NCBI RefSeq assembly: GCF_035961655.1
Contig: NZ_CP108393.1
Coordinates: 1,674,001-1,738,000, forward strand
DNA: 64,000 nucleotides
Source of the DNA: Streptomyces sp. NBC_01317
GTDB lineage: Bacteria > Actinomycetota > Actinomycetes > Streptomycetales > Streptomycetaceae
Direction of reading: 5' to 3'
The notes beneath the pieces were generated by a model. It worked only from the letters and a program-made list of their open reading frames with translations, was not told the origin of the DNA and made no database searches. Both the position numbers and the translations under genes were made by a program. Below are positions 40,790-49,697 of this stretch, piece after piece; position 1 is the stretch's first letter, and each line of letters opens with the position of its first letter.

Positions 40790-43321
40790 ATGAGCCTGGC
40801 ACAGCTGCACTACACCTCCGTTCCGCCGGAGTCCGGTGGCTCGGGCGTCCGGTTCACGGCCGTCACCGACGGGATCGGCCGGGGGCTTCTCGAAGAGGCG
40901 GGGCGACTGCTCGGGTACGAGCCTCCGCAGGACGCCCCCGTCCGTCCCACGGACGCCGAACTCGCCGACTTCCCCCAGGCGTTCAGCCACAGCGCGCTCC
41001 CCGACGGCGGCCGGCTGCTGGCCCGTGCCGTCTGCGTCGGAGCCGAACCCGGTGGGCGCAGAAGCGCTTTCCACGCCCACGCCGTGCTCCTGCCGCCCGG
41101 CGAGGTGCTGCCGGGTGGCGCGTTGCCCATCACCGCCTGGAACTCGCCCCATTGGGCCGCCACCACCCCGGACAGCGGTGTGCCGGATCCGCTCGACACC
41201 CTGCCCGCCTCGGGCCTCTTCTACCGCGAAGGGCTGATCGGCTTCGCCGCCTCCCGCACCCCCTGGCTGGCGGGGTACTTCGCCGGGCTGCGCGCCATCG
41301 CCGAGGACAAGGAGGACCAGGAGAACGACTCACCGCGACAGATCGTGCTCGTCGAGCGCCGCAGCGCCGACGTCGCGCAGTGGATCGCGCTGGCCGGCCA
41401 CGTCCTGCCCGCCGCGAGCGTCGCACGGCTGACCTTCACGACGTACACCCGCCGCCCCCGCGAGGCCCGGCAGCGGATCCTCGGTGTCCTGCCCGCCGAC
41501 GCGCGGGGCCTCGCCGAACTGCCCCACCGCTTCCGTGTACTCGACTGCACCGAGGGGGCCCGCGAGGACGCGGACAGCTCACGCGACAGCTGGGCCGAGA
41601 CCGCCGCCCGCCTGTGGCTCGCCGGGATGCCCGAGCTGTTCGAGGAGGCCGCCGCGCTGCCCGGAGGCCGGTTCCACCCGGGCGCGCTGGCCGCCGTCGC
41701 CCTGCGCGCGAACATCGACCCAGGGTCCAACGCCCGCGCGGAAGCCGCCGGTTGGGCGCGAACCCACGCGCGTGCCCTGGATGAGGAGCAGGTACGGATA
41801 CTCGTCGGCGCGCTGTGTGCGCCGAACGGGGAGGACCGTACAACAGCCGAGACCCAGGCCCTCGCCGACCTCTTCGCCGCCCTCGCGGGCCGCTCGCCGG
41901 ACGCCGTGACCGCGCCCCTCGCCGCGCTCGTCCTGACCGAGGCCGTCCGCGCCACCACCGGCGCCGGGACAAAGGCCGGCCCCGACCCCGTTGCGGAATC
42001 CCCCGCACCCGCCGCTCCCCGCGAACTGCCCGTCCTCCCCGAGCTGCAACTCCGCTCACTCTCACCGGAGTTCAAGCAGCGTCTCGGCGTCGAGCTGGCC
42101 TTCGAGCTGCGCGCCGGCATCTCCGCCGACCTCTCCGGGACCGGCCCGGACACCTCCCGCCCCGTCGGCCTGCTCCGTATCGCGGGCATCCTCGGCGTGG
42201 ACTGTACGGAGCTGCTGCCCGACCTCGCCGACCGGCTGGCCGCCGCGCTGCTCGCCGAACCGGAGAGCGCGTACACGCCCGCCGTACAGACCGCGCTGGA
42301 GGACCACTTCGAACTGCGCGTCGCGCTGTTGAGCGCCCTGGACCGGCTCGCCGCCGCCGATCCGCCCGCCGCCACCCGTCTGCTGAACCGAACCACCCTC
42401 TCCCTCCAGGGAGTTCAGTCGCTGCCGCATCTGCGGATGTGCGCGGAGGCACCCGCCCCGTGGTCGGTGACCGGACTGTCCGAGAGCGGCGGCGAACAGG
42501 ACCGCGTCGCCACCCTCGCCGGTGTCCTGCGCGCCGCGGGTGTCTCCCCCTTCGCCGAACCGCTCATCCTGAGCACGGCCGTACGGCTGGTGTGGGCGGA
42601 CGGTACGCCCACGGCGGGCGAGGCCCGGCGGATGCTCGGCGAGACCGGCTCCGACGCCCACCGCTCGGCGGGCACGTGGGCCACCCTCGTCGCCGCCGCG
42701 CTCGGCGGCCCCGGGGACGACCCCGACGCCCCGGACCTCGCGCACGACCTGCTGCGCAGCTTCCCCGAGAAGCTGGAACCGCGGGTGCGCTCCGCCCTGT
42801 TGCTCCTGGAGTTCGCCGGGGCCCTGCGGGCCGGACGGGCCCAGGCCGGCTGGATCGTACGGGCCCGCCTGTTGCGTGCCGACGCCGAGCCGGTCGAACA
42901 GGGCGTCCTGGAGCAGGCGTTGGGCGCGCTCGCCCGCCAACTCCTCTCCGAGGAAAGGCCGAACGGCGAGCTGTACGACCTGATCCACGGCGGCGACGCG
43001 GATCTCCTCGCCGCGTACGACCGGGCCGCACGCGAGGACGCGACGCGCGAGCGGCTGCGTACCGTACCTACCTACACGGCCGACTGCTTCATCGCGTGGA
43101 GTTCGTTCCCGGGGGCGAACCCGGCCTGGGACCGGACCCGTACCGCACTGCTCGACAAGGTGCTGCGTCCCGTCGTGCGCTCCCTGCCCGCCGGGGATCT
43201 CGCGGCCGTGGAGGAAAGCTTCGGCCGGGCGGGACAGCATCACACCGAGGAGTTCCGGGCCTGGAACCGCCCGGGAGCCCTCGGCAGACTGGGCCTCGCC
43301 CTCAAGCGACGGACGGGCTGA
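40790..43321 (+). CDS. GTPase-associated protein 1-related protein (orphan)
   Basis: 843-aa cytosolic protein. The N-terminal MSLAQLHYTSVPPESGGSGVRFTAV, then HAVLLPPGEVLPGGALPITAWNS, matches the GAP1-N2 region of 'GTPase-associated' systems; the middle and C-terminal thirds are helical (GAP1-M and GAP1-C like). In other genomes it neighbours a TRAFAC GTPase and a vWA or other partner in conflict-type islands. No such partner is seen within this window. ATG 40790 follows CAGGAGAG. Family assignment from recalled annotation; function unknown. Confidence 0.65.
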   Translation: MSLAQLHYTSVPPESGGSGVRFTAVTDGIGRGLLEEAGRLLGYEPPQDAPVRPTDAELADFPQAFSHSALPDGGRLLARAVCVGAEPGGRRSAFHAHAVLLPPGEVLPGGALPITAWNSPHWAATTPDSGVPDPLDTLPASGLFYREGLIGFAASRTPWLAGYFAGLRAIAEDKEDQENDSPRQIVLVERRSADVAQWIALAGHVLPAASVARLTFTTYTRRPREARQRILGVLPADARGLAELPHRFRVLDCTEGAREDADSSRDSWAETAARLWLAGMPELFEEAAALPGGRFHPGALAAVALRANIDPGSNARAEAAGWARTHARALDEEQVRILVGALCAPNGEDRTTAETQALADLFAALAGRSPDAVTAPLAALVLTEAVRATTGAGTKAGPDPVAESPAPAAPRELPVLPELQLRSLSPEFKQRLGVELAFELRAGISADLSGTGPDTSRPVGLLRIAGILGVDCTELLPDLADRLAAALLAEPESAYTPAVQTALEDHFELRVALLSALDRLAAADPPAATRLLNRTTLSLQGVQSLPHLRMCAEAPAPWSVTGLSESGGEQDRVATLAGVLRAAGVSPFAEPLILSTAVRLVWADGTPTAGEARRMLGETGSDAHRSAGTWATLVAAALGGPGDDPDAPDLAHDLLRSFPEKLEPRVRSALLLLEFAGALRAGRAQAGWIVRARLLRADAEPVEQGVLEQALGALARQLLSEERPNGELYDLIHGGDADLLAAYDRAAREDATRERLRTVPTYTADCFIAWSSFPGANPAWDRTRTALLDKVLRPVVRSLPAGDLAAVEESFGRAGQHHTEEFRAWNRPGALGRLGLALKRRTG

Positions 43322-43372
43322 CCCCGGACCCGCACCCACCCTGCGCCTGGAGCACCTGGAGCACCTGGAAAA

Positions 43373-43403
43373 GCCGGACGGGCCTGTACGCGGCCCGTCC
43401 GGC
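43373..43403. terminator. Bidirectional terminator between GAP1-type gene and msrB
   Basis: GCCGGACGGGCC (43373-43384) and GGCCCGTCCGGC (43392-43403) form a perfect 12-bp stem with a seven-base loop between two convergent genes. Confidence 0.8.
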
Positions 43404-43411
43404 CACCCGCC

Positions 43412-43819
43412 TCAGCTCTCGTCGGGCGTCAGCCGCAGCGAGATGCTGTTGATGCAGTAGCGCTGATCCGTCGGCGTCCCGTAGCCCTCGCCCTCGAACA
43501 CGTGCCCCAGGTGCGAGCCGCAGCGCGCACAGCGCACCTCGACCCGCGTCATGCCCATGGAGCGGTCCTCGATCAGCTCGACCGCGTCACTGTCCTTCGG
43601 GTCGTAGAAGGACGGCCAGCCGCAGTGCGACTCGAACTTCGTGTCGGAGCGGAACAGCTCGGCGCTACAGGCGCGACACGAGTAGACGCCGGTCGTCTTC
43701 GTGTCCGTGTACTCGCCGACAAAAGCGGGCTCGGTGCCGGCCTTGCGGAGCACCTTGTACTCCGCGGGGGACAGCTCCGCGCGCCACTGCTCGTCCGGCT
43801 TCTCGATGTCGTACGCCAT
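43412..43819 (-). CDS. msrB: Peptide-methionine (R)-S-oxide reductase
   Basis: 135-aa MsrB that reduces the R epimer of methionine sulfoxide in oxidised proteins using thioredoxin. Zinc cysteines lie in CRAC and CARCGSH; the catalytic Cys is in RYCINSISL; the substrate pocket SHCGWPSF is intact. ATG 43819 begins MAYDIEKPDEQWR; a GTG nine bases upstream is less likely. Lies 72 bases downstream of murC on the same strand and may be cotranscribed. Confidence 0.94.
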   Translation of the reverse strand: MAYDIEKPDEQWRAELSPAEYKVLRKAGTEPAFVGEYTDTKTTGVYSCRACSAELFRSDTKFESHCGWPSFYDPKDSDAVELIEDRSMGMTRVEVRCARCGSHLGHVFEGEGYGTPTDQRYCINSISLRLTPDES

Positions 43820-43891
43820 TGCGCACACTCTCCCTCGGTCGGACCGTCTCGGCCGCAGCCTCGATCGGACAGGTCTCCGCTGTGAGCGGAC

Positions 43892-45310
43892 CTACGCGGA
43901 CAGGCGGGCCAGGATCAGCGGACCGAGGTCCGTGACGTCACCCGCGCCCATGGTGAGAACGAGATCACCGGGTCCCGCCATTCCCGCGACAAGACCGGGC
44001 ACCGCGTCCTTGTCGTGCACGGCCGTGACCTGGGCCCCGGCGGCCGTCGCGGCGTCGATCACCAGCGCGCTGGTGATGCCGGGGACCGGGTCCTCGCGGG
44101 CCGGGTAGATGTCCAGGACGATCGAGGCGTCGGCCAGCGCGAGGGCCTGGCCCATCTCCGTGCCCAGCTCCTGCGTACGGGAGAAGAGGTGCGGCTGGAA
44201 GACGACCAGCAGGCGGGAGCCCGTGGGGGCCGCGTCGCGCATCGCCTCCAGGTCGGCGGTCATCTCGGTGGGGTGGTGCGCGTACGAGTCCACGACCTGG
44301 ACCCCGGCGGCCTCGCCCTTCAGCTGGAGGCGGCGCTTGACACCGGTGTACGTACCGATCGCCGACGCCAGGTTGTGCGCCGGGATGCCCAGCGCGACCC
44401 CCGCGGCCAGCGCGGCGACCGCGTTGAGGGCGTAGTGGCGGCCGGGGACCGACACCGCGAACGTCAGGAAGCGGCCGTCGAGCACGACGGTCACCTCGCT
44501 GGTCAGCCCGCGTGCGGTGATCTTGTGGACCCGTACGTCCGCGGTCGCGGCCTCACCGTAGGTGACGACCTTGAGCGCGGGGAGGTCCCCTGCGGAGAGG
44601 TCCCGTACCCGCGACGCCAGCTCCACGGCGCCCGCCTGGTCTGCCGAGATCACCAGCGTGCCGCCCGGCACGATCTTGCCGGCGAACGTCTCGAAGGACT
44701 CGTAGATCTCGTCCATCGACGCGTAGTTCGCGTGGTGGTCCAGCTCGACGTTGAGGACGATCGCGACCTCGGGGTCGTACTTCTGGAAGCTGCGGTCGCT
44801 TTCATCCGCCTCGGCGACGAAGATCTCGCCCTCGCCGTGCCGGGCGTTCGTACCGGGGCCTTCGAGGTCGCCGCCGATCGCGTACGACGGGTCGAGGCCC
44901 AGCTCGGTGAGGGCGACGGCCAGCATGGAGGTCGTGGTGGTCTTGCCGTGGGTGCCCGCGACGGCGATCGGCCGCAGCCCTCCCATCAGCGAGGCGAGCG
45001 CGTCGGAGCGGTGCATGACGGGCACGCCCAGCTCGCCCGCGCGCACCAGCTCGGGGTTGTCGGCGCGGATGGCGCTGGAGACGACCACGCACGAGGCGTC
45101 GTCGGCGAGATGCGCCGCCGCGTGCCCGATGTGCACGGTGGCCCCCAGCGCCCGCAGCGCCTGCGCGGTCTCCGACTCCTTCGCGTCACTGCCCGCTACC
45201 TTGGCCCCGCGCGCGGCGAGGATCTTGGCGATTCCCGACATTCCGGCGCCGCCGATGCCGATGAAGTGCGGCCGTTCCAGGGCGGTGGGGATGCCGGGTG
45301 CCGATGCCAT
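43892..45310 (-). CDS. murC: UDP-N-acetylmuramate--L-alanine ligase
   Basis: 472-aa essential ATP-dependent ligase adding L-Ala to UDP-MurNAc in peptidoglycan synthesis. N-terminal Rossmann HFIGIGGAGMSGIAKIL, central ATP loop VAGTHGKTTTTSMLA, Mg site ADESDRSF and C-terminal YAHHPTE are diagnostic. ATG 45310 (MASAPGIPTALERP) has GGGAG nine bases upstream. It lies outside the dcw cluster, as is normal in Streptomyces. A hairpin separates it from the preceding leftward gene. Confidence 0.95.
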   Translation of the reverse strand: MASAPGIPTALERPHFIGIGGAGMSGIAKILAARGAKVAGSDAKESETAQALRALGATVHIGHAAAHLADDASCVVVSSAIRADNPELVRAGELGVPVMHRSDALASLMGGLRPIAVAGTHGKTTTTSMLAVALTELGLDPSYAIGGDLEGPGTNARHGEGEIFVAEADESDRSFQKYDPEVAIVLNVELDHHANYASMDEIYESFETFAGKIVPGGTLVISADQAGAVELASRVRDLSAGDLPALKVVTYGEAATADVRVHKITARGLTSEVTVVLDGRFLTFAVSVPGRHYALNAVAALAAGVALGIPAHNLASAIGTYTGVKRRLQLKGEAAGVQVVDSYAHHPTEMTADLEAMRDAAPTGSRLLVVFQPHLFSRTQELGTEMGQALALADASIVLDIYPAREDPVPGITSALVIDAATAAGAQVTAVHDKDAVPGLVAGMAGPGDLVLTMGAGDVTDLGPLILARLSA

Positions 45311-45356
45311 CTGTAGGTCTCCCAAGGTGCTGACGGGGCGTGTCACACGTTGCCTG

Positions 45357-45390
45357 GCGCGCTGTGTCGGCGCGCTCCGACAGCGCGCTG
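45357..45390 (-). terminator. Hairpin between 45417-45887 gene and murC
   Basis: GCGCGCTGTGTCGG and CCGACAGCGCGC (45357-45390) pair with one bulged base. It lies directly after the leftward stop at 45417 and would end or attenuate that transcript before murC. Confidence 0.6.
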
Positions 45391-45416
45391 TCTCAGCACG
45401 CTGTGTGCCGCCCAGC

Positions 45417-45887
45417 CTATTCGCTGTGCGCGAAGAGTTTGAGCACCGGTACGCCGACCTTGTGGCGGGCCCTGGACGCCCAGTCGCGGTGGAAGAACTC
45501 CTCCACGTAGTGCGGCTCGGTCATGACGATCACCTCGTCCGCCCCCGACTCGTCGACGACGGCCTTGAGTCTGTCGAGCGGGTGTTCCGCGACGACCTCG
45601 CCGGTGGCCTCGGAGCCGTGCGCGCGCAGCGCCGCCAGCGAGTGGGCCAGCGCCTTCTCGGCCGGCAGCCGTGCCTCCTCGCCCTCCGGTTCCTCGCCCT
45701 CCTGGGTGGCTTCCCGCAGCTCCCCCACGGCGACGTCGTCGATGGCGCGCAGCAGCACGTCCGCCTGGTCACCGCGGGGCTGCATGAGCACGACGAACGC
45801 GGTCGCCTCGTCACCGTGGAGTGTGGTGACAAATTCCACGTCCTCGGGCGTCAGGGGCTTCTCGATCATCAATACGCTTGTGAACAC
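45417..45887 (-). CDS. Conserved Streptomyces protein with Usp-like features
   Basis: 156-aa soluble protein conserved next to murC in Streptomyces. FTSVLMIEKPLTPEDVEFVTTLHGDEATAFVVLMQPR at the start and DEVIVMTEPHYVEEFFHRDWASRARHKVGVPVLKLFAH at the end resemble an alpha/beta universal-stress-like fold without its ATP motif. Often annotated as indole-3-glycerol phosphate synthase, which the length and residues do not support. GTG 45887 is favoured by AAGGG upstream; ATG 45869 is possible. Function unknown. Confidence 0.72.
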   Translation of the reverse strand: MFTSVLMIEKPLTPEDVEFVTTLHGDEATAFVVLMQPRGDQADVLLRAIDDVAVGELREATQEGEEPEGEEARLPAEKALAHSLAALRAHGSEATGEVVAEHPLDRLKAVVDESGADEVIVMTEPHYVEEFFHRDWASRARHKVGVPVLKLFAHSE

Positions 45888-46068
45888 GTCAGACGCCCTT
45901 CGTCTTCATGGGCCCGTCCGGCCCATTCACGGGCCCGTATCGGCCCACTGCGGAAACCATCCTTCCCCGTGCGGACACGGGTACTGCGAAAGTAAGTCTG
46001 CCCAGCGGAAGCTAACCGGAACGACAAATTCCGGTGACGGTCGGGCCCGGTGGCGACCGATCCCGCCG

Positions 46069-46866
46069 TCAGGGCCGGCGGTAGCGGCTGAACAGGAACC
46101 CGTCCTCCTCCAGGAGCGAGGCCAGGGCGAACCGTTCCGGTACGGCGAGGGCCGGTCCACCCGTGATGCGCTGCGCGTACCCGGAAGTGAGCGTCGGAGA
46201 CAGGGTCAGGCAGAGTTCGTCCAGGACACCCGCCGCGAGGAACTGCCCGAGCAGCCGTGGTCCGCCCTCCGCGAGCAGCCGCCGGAGGCCGCGTCCGGCC
46301 AGCGTCCGTACGGCCCTGACGGGGTCCACGCCCGCCCCGTCCCCCGCGATCAGCACCTCGGCACCGGCCTTCCGCGCGGCCAGGACCCGGTCGGCGGGGG
46401 CGGCGGCGCCGGTCAGCACCAGGGTCGGGACGAGCGGCTCGGTGAACAGGGGCAGCGAGAAGTCCAGGTCCAGGCTCGCGGTGACCACGGCGATGACGGG
46501 AGCGGGGTTCTGGCCGGCGGCGGCGCGCCGTGCCGCGAAGGCCTCCCGGGCGCGGGCCGGCCGGTACCCCTCCTGGCGAACCGTTTCCGCACCGACCACC
46601 ACGGCGTCCGCCAGCGCCCGCAGCGTGCCGAAGATCCGCATGTCCGCGTCCGAGGAGAGCGCCTGCGAGAGGCCGTCGTGCTGGGCGGCACCGTCGAGGG
46701 TGGACACCATGTTGGCCCGCAGCCACACCCCGGCGCCCGCGTCCGCACCTTCCTCCGCCCCCACACCCACACCCGGGTAGGCGTAGAGATCGGCCAGCGC
46801 GTCGAGCGTCCACTCGGGTTCGGCGGCCGTACGTGTCTGATCGGTCACAGGGAACAGGCGTCGCAT
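46069..46866 (-). CDS. RibD C-terminal/pyrimidine reductase-like protein
   Basis: 265-aa dihydrofolate-reductase-fold enzyme of the RibD reductase family. Key segments are WLRANMVSTLDGAAQHDGLS, FGTLRALADAVVVGAETVRQEGYRP and LLAEGGPRLLGQFLAAGVLDELCLTLSP, which bind NADPH and the ribityl substrate in riboflavin reductases. No deaminase domain is present. In Streptomyces such genes often stand alone; the natural substrate is uncertain. ATG 46866. Bases 45888-46068 downstream hold GGGCCCGT/ACGGGCCC inverted repeats (45911-45938) but no gene. Confidence 0.85.
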   Translation of the reverse strand: MRRLFPVTDQTRTAAEPEWTLDALADLYAYPGVGVGAEEGADAGAGVWLRANMVSTLDGAAQHDGLSQALSSDADMRIFGTLRALADAVVVGAETVRQEGYRPARAREAFAARRAAAGQNPAPVIAVVTASLDLDFSLPLFTEPLVPTLVLTGAAAPADRVLAARKAGAEVLIAGDGAGVDPVRAVRTLAGRGLRRLLAEGGPRLLGQFLAAGVLDELCLTLSPTLTSGYAQRITGGPALAVPERFALASLLEEDGFLFSRYRRP

Positions 46867-47150
46867 GCCGAGCAGTCTGGCACGGCACCCGCGCCCTCCC
46901 CGGCCTGTCCGCGCACGTCGGCCGGGTCGCGCGCCCCCCACCGCGCCCTGTCCACGGGAGAACGGCAGTGGCCTGGTCCTCCGAAGCGCGCCTGCCCTGG
47001 CAAGGAGGGCCAAGTACCGCGTCCGTACGTACAAAAGGGCAGGTGCGGGTGTGGTGGGGGCGTAGCGTGCGCGTTCCGGCCCTCTCCCCGGCGATGGAGG
47101 AGTGGCCTCCTGTGAGATCAACAAGAAACAATGCCGAAAGGGCACCCCAC

Positions 47151-47708
47151 ATGCGACTCGGTCGTACCCGCACCCGCACGCTCGCCGCACTGGCCTTCCT
47201 GACCGCCACCGGCCTGTTCCTCACGGCGTGCGACTCCGACTCCGTCGCCGACGGTTCCGCAAGCAGCTCCAGCCCCGGCACGAGTGCCGGCGCCGACCCG
47301 GGCACGGGTGAGGCCGCCGACCCCACCGCGAGCGACGACGGAAGTTCGAGTTCCGGCGGCGACGACAGTACGAGCCCCGATGCGGGTCCGGGCGACGATG
47401 CCAACGCCGCCGCCGGCAGTGGTACCGACAACGGTCCTGTCGACAATCCCGATGCCCCCGGTGCCGACGGCACGTTCAGCGGCGTACTGACCTACTTGGC
47501 ACCGGGCAAGCTGCTGGTCGGGGAACGTGCCTTCTGGGTCGCCGTGGACACCGAGATCATCGGCGGCGACATCTGCGGAGATCCCGAGACCCCGGAAGCC
47601 GAGAAGTGCACCCCGGACGACCTGGACGCCGCTGCGAAGAACGGCAACCTGAACGTCGAAGTGACCATCACCAAGGGCATCGCCGATCGGGTCCACCAAG
47701 CCTCGTAA
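47151..47708 (+). CDS. Secreted lipoprotein with acidic low-complexity linker
   Basis: 185-aa predicted lipoprotein. Signal RTLAALAFLTATGLFLTAC with lipobox LTAC at residues 23-26. Residues 27-105 are Ser/Gly/Asp/Ala-rich and disordered; the C-terminal 75 residues form a compact domain (GTFSGVLTYLAPGKLLVGERAFWVAVDTEI, then CGDPETPEAEKCTPDDL) with two cysteines that may form a disulfide. ATG 47151 follows AAAGGG. No family recognised. The 284 bp upstream separate it from the divergent reductase gene. Confidence 0.78.
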   Translation: MRLGRTRTRTLAALAFLTATGLFLTACDSDSVADGSASSSSPGTSAGADPGTGEAADPTASDDGSSSSGGDDSTSPDAGPGDDANAAAGSGTDNGPVDNPDAPGADGTFSGVLTYLAPGKLLVGERAFWVAVDTEIIGGDICGDPETPEAEKCTPDDLDAAAKNGNLNVEVTITKGIADRVHQAS

Positions 47709-47768
47709 CCACCGGCCGGGCGGCCGCACCACGCGCGGAAAAGGTCGCGAGGCCGGGCGACCTCACGG

Positions 47769-48623
47769 TCACGCCCGCCGCGTGGTGTCGTGCCGGTGCC
47801 GCGGGCCGAGCACGCGCAACTCGTCCAGCACGGTGGTGGCACCTGGTGGAGGGGTGAAGATCCGCAGGCGCTGGTCCGCCGCGGGCGTCGCCAGCACCTC
47901 GCAGTCCAGGTCGATCCTGCCCAGGCCGGGATGGACGAGCCGGTACGGGTGCGACCTGCGCACGGCGACCTCGTGCCTGTCCCACAGCTCCGCGAATTCC
48001 GGGCTCGCGGCCCGGAGCCGCGTCACCAGCGAGCGGGACGCCGCGTCGTTGCCGCGTCGGGTCGTCGCGGCCCGCAGGTCGGCAACCAACTGCCGGGCCT
48101 GCTCCTCGTGTTCCTCGGCCGCGAAGTGACCGCGGACGCCGGGGTCGGTGAACCACCTCAGCACGATGTTGCGGTCCTCCGCGGCGACCGTGCAGACGCA
48201 CCCGAACAGCGCGAGCGCCAGGTCGTTCTGCGCGAGCAGATCGCCCAGATCGCTCACCACCTGCACGGGCACACCGTCCAGGCGGTCGAGGAGGTAGCGC
48301 AGGCCCGGCCGCAGGTACTCCCCGGCCCGCGCGCCCTCCGGCGGGCGCTGCCCGGCGAGCAGGTACAGATGGTCCCGCTCGTCCTCGGTCAGCCGCAGCG
48401 CGCCCGTCAGCGCGGCGAGCACCTGGCCCGAAGGCCGGGGGCCGCGGGCCTGTTCGAGCCGCATGTAGTAGTCGGCGGACATGCCCGCGAGGATCGCGAC
48501 CTCCTCGCGTCGAAGACCCGGGGTCCGTCGCCTCGGCCCTTCGACGAGCCCGACGTCGCGCGGCGTCAGCCGCTCTCGGGACACCCGCAGGAAATCGGCG
48601 AGGTCGAGACGATTCGGTTCCAT
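47769..48623 (-). CDS. XRE-family regulator with MmyB-like domain (2)
   Basis: 284-aa paralogue of the regulator at 35905-36774. HTH region GLRREEVAILAGMSADYYMRLEQARGPRPS, then the ligand domain (VPVQVVSDLGDLLAQNDLALALFG, EFAELWDRHEVAVRRSHPYRLVHPGLGRIDLDCEVL). Likely divergent target is the alpha/beta hydrolase at 49698, but an IS now lies between them, 54 bp upstream of this start, so autoregulation and target control may be disturbed. ATG 48623. Confidence 0.88.
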   Translation of the reverse strand: MEPNRLDLADFLRVSRERLTPRDVGLVEGPRRRTPGLRREEVAILAGMSADYYMRLEQARGPRPSGQVLAALTGALRLTEDERDHLYLLAGQRPPEGARAGEYLRPGLRYLLDRLDGVPVQVVSDLGDLLAQNDLALALFGCVCTVAAEDRNIVLRWFTDPGVRGHFAAEEHEEQARQLVADLRAATTRRGNDAASRSLVTRLRAASPEFAELWDRHEVAVRRSHPYRLVHPGLGRIDLDCEVLATPAADQRLRIFTPPPGATTVLDELRVLGPRHRHDTTRRA

Positions 48624-48677
48624 GTCCTTCTCAGGATATCCGTGTCGTGGCAGCGCATCCTGGGACCGCCGGTCCTA

Positions 48678-49591
48678 GGGGTCGTCTTCAAAGCTGTTTG
48701 TGCGATGCGGGATTATGGCGGGTGTGGTGCGTCGTCATGAGTTGTCGGATGTTGAGTGGGCTGTGTTGTCGCGGTTGTTGCCGAGTTCGGGGACGGCTGG
48801 TCGGCCCCGGTCGGATGACCGGGTGGTGCTGAACGGGATCGTGTGGAAGCTGCGGACCGGTTCGGCCTGGCGGGACGTGCCGGAGCGTTACGGTTCCTGG
48901 CAGACCTTGTACACGCGTTTCCGCAGGTGGGCGCTGGACGGAACCTTCTCCCGCATGCTGAAGGCGATCCAGGCGGAGAGGGACGCGGCGGGTGACATCG
49001 ACTGGCTGGTGTCGGTGGACTCCACGATCGTGCGGGCCCACCAGCACGCGACCGGTGGGAAAAGGGGGCTGCCGACCGGGACGAAGCGGGTGATCACGCC
49101 CTCGGCCGATCCCGTGGAGGACTGAGCACCAAGGTCCACCTGGCCTGCGACGGACACGGCCGGCCCCTCGCCTTCGTCCTGACCGGCGGCAACACCAACG
49201 ACTGCACCCGCTTCGAAGACGTCCTGGACGCCATCCGTGTTCCGCGCACCGGCCCGGGACGTCCCCGCACCCGACCCGACCACGTCATCGCCGACAAGGG
49301 CTACAGCTCTCGCAAGATCCGCGCCTACCTGCGCAGACGCGGTATCGGGCACACCATCCCCGAACGCATCGACCAGGCCACAGGCCGCCTGCGCAAAGGC
49401 TCACGCGGCGGCCGCCCACCCACATTCGACAGGAGGGTCTACCGGCTCCGCAACGTCGTCGAACGATGCTTCAACCGACTCAAGCAATGGCGCGGCCTGG
49501 CCACCCGCTACGACAAAACCCGCGAGTCCTACCAAGCCACCGTCACCATCGCCTCCATCTTCCTCTGGATATGACCTTTGAAGACGACCCC
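48678..49591 (+). mobile_element. IS5-family insertion sequence, copy 2 (914 bp)
   Basis: Inverted repeats GGGGTCGTCTTCAAAG at 48678-48693 and complement at 49576-49591; TA flanks both sides inside CTAG. Same length as copy 1 and no base difference was seen in compared stretches; orientation is opposite. Copies 1 and 2 share GGTCCTA on the left plus-strand side and TAGGGC on the right, suggesting target preference. It separates a regulator from its probable target gene. Confidence 0.93.
48715..49574 (+). CDS. IS5-family transposase (orfA/orfB, programmed frameshift), copy 2
   Basis: Same two-frame DDE transposase as copy 1. OrfA from ATG 48715 (GTG 48700 possible) stops at 49125; the -1 slip at AAAAGGGGG (49060-49068) fuses it to orfB, which ends at TGA 49572-49574. 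Catalytic Asp in SVDSTIV, Asp in VIADKGYSS and Glu in VVERCFN are intact. The reading suggests recent arrival. Confidence 0.9.
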
Positions 49592-49697
49592 TAGGGCAAG
49601 CGCTCCGCTTCCGCGGTGCGGGCTGCGGCGGCACGATCGGCGCATGGCCGTCCCGTGCCTGTCCGACGAGTCCGACGACAAGATCGGTGGTCGCATC

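Noticed and set aside
45417..45887. Indole-3-glycerol phosphate synthase
   Set aside because: At 156 aa it is too short and lacks TrpC barrel motifs; the label appears to be a carried-over annotation.
49237..49581. A 114-residue reading frame inside the IS
   Set aside because: It lies out of frame over the orfB part of the transposase and has no family resemblance; it is an artefact of high GC.
22405..49591. The two IS copies and the 25-kb interior as a composite transposon
   Set aside because: The interior holds core genes (murC, msrB, treZ), each IS has its own TA target duplication, and the copies are more simply two independent insertions.
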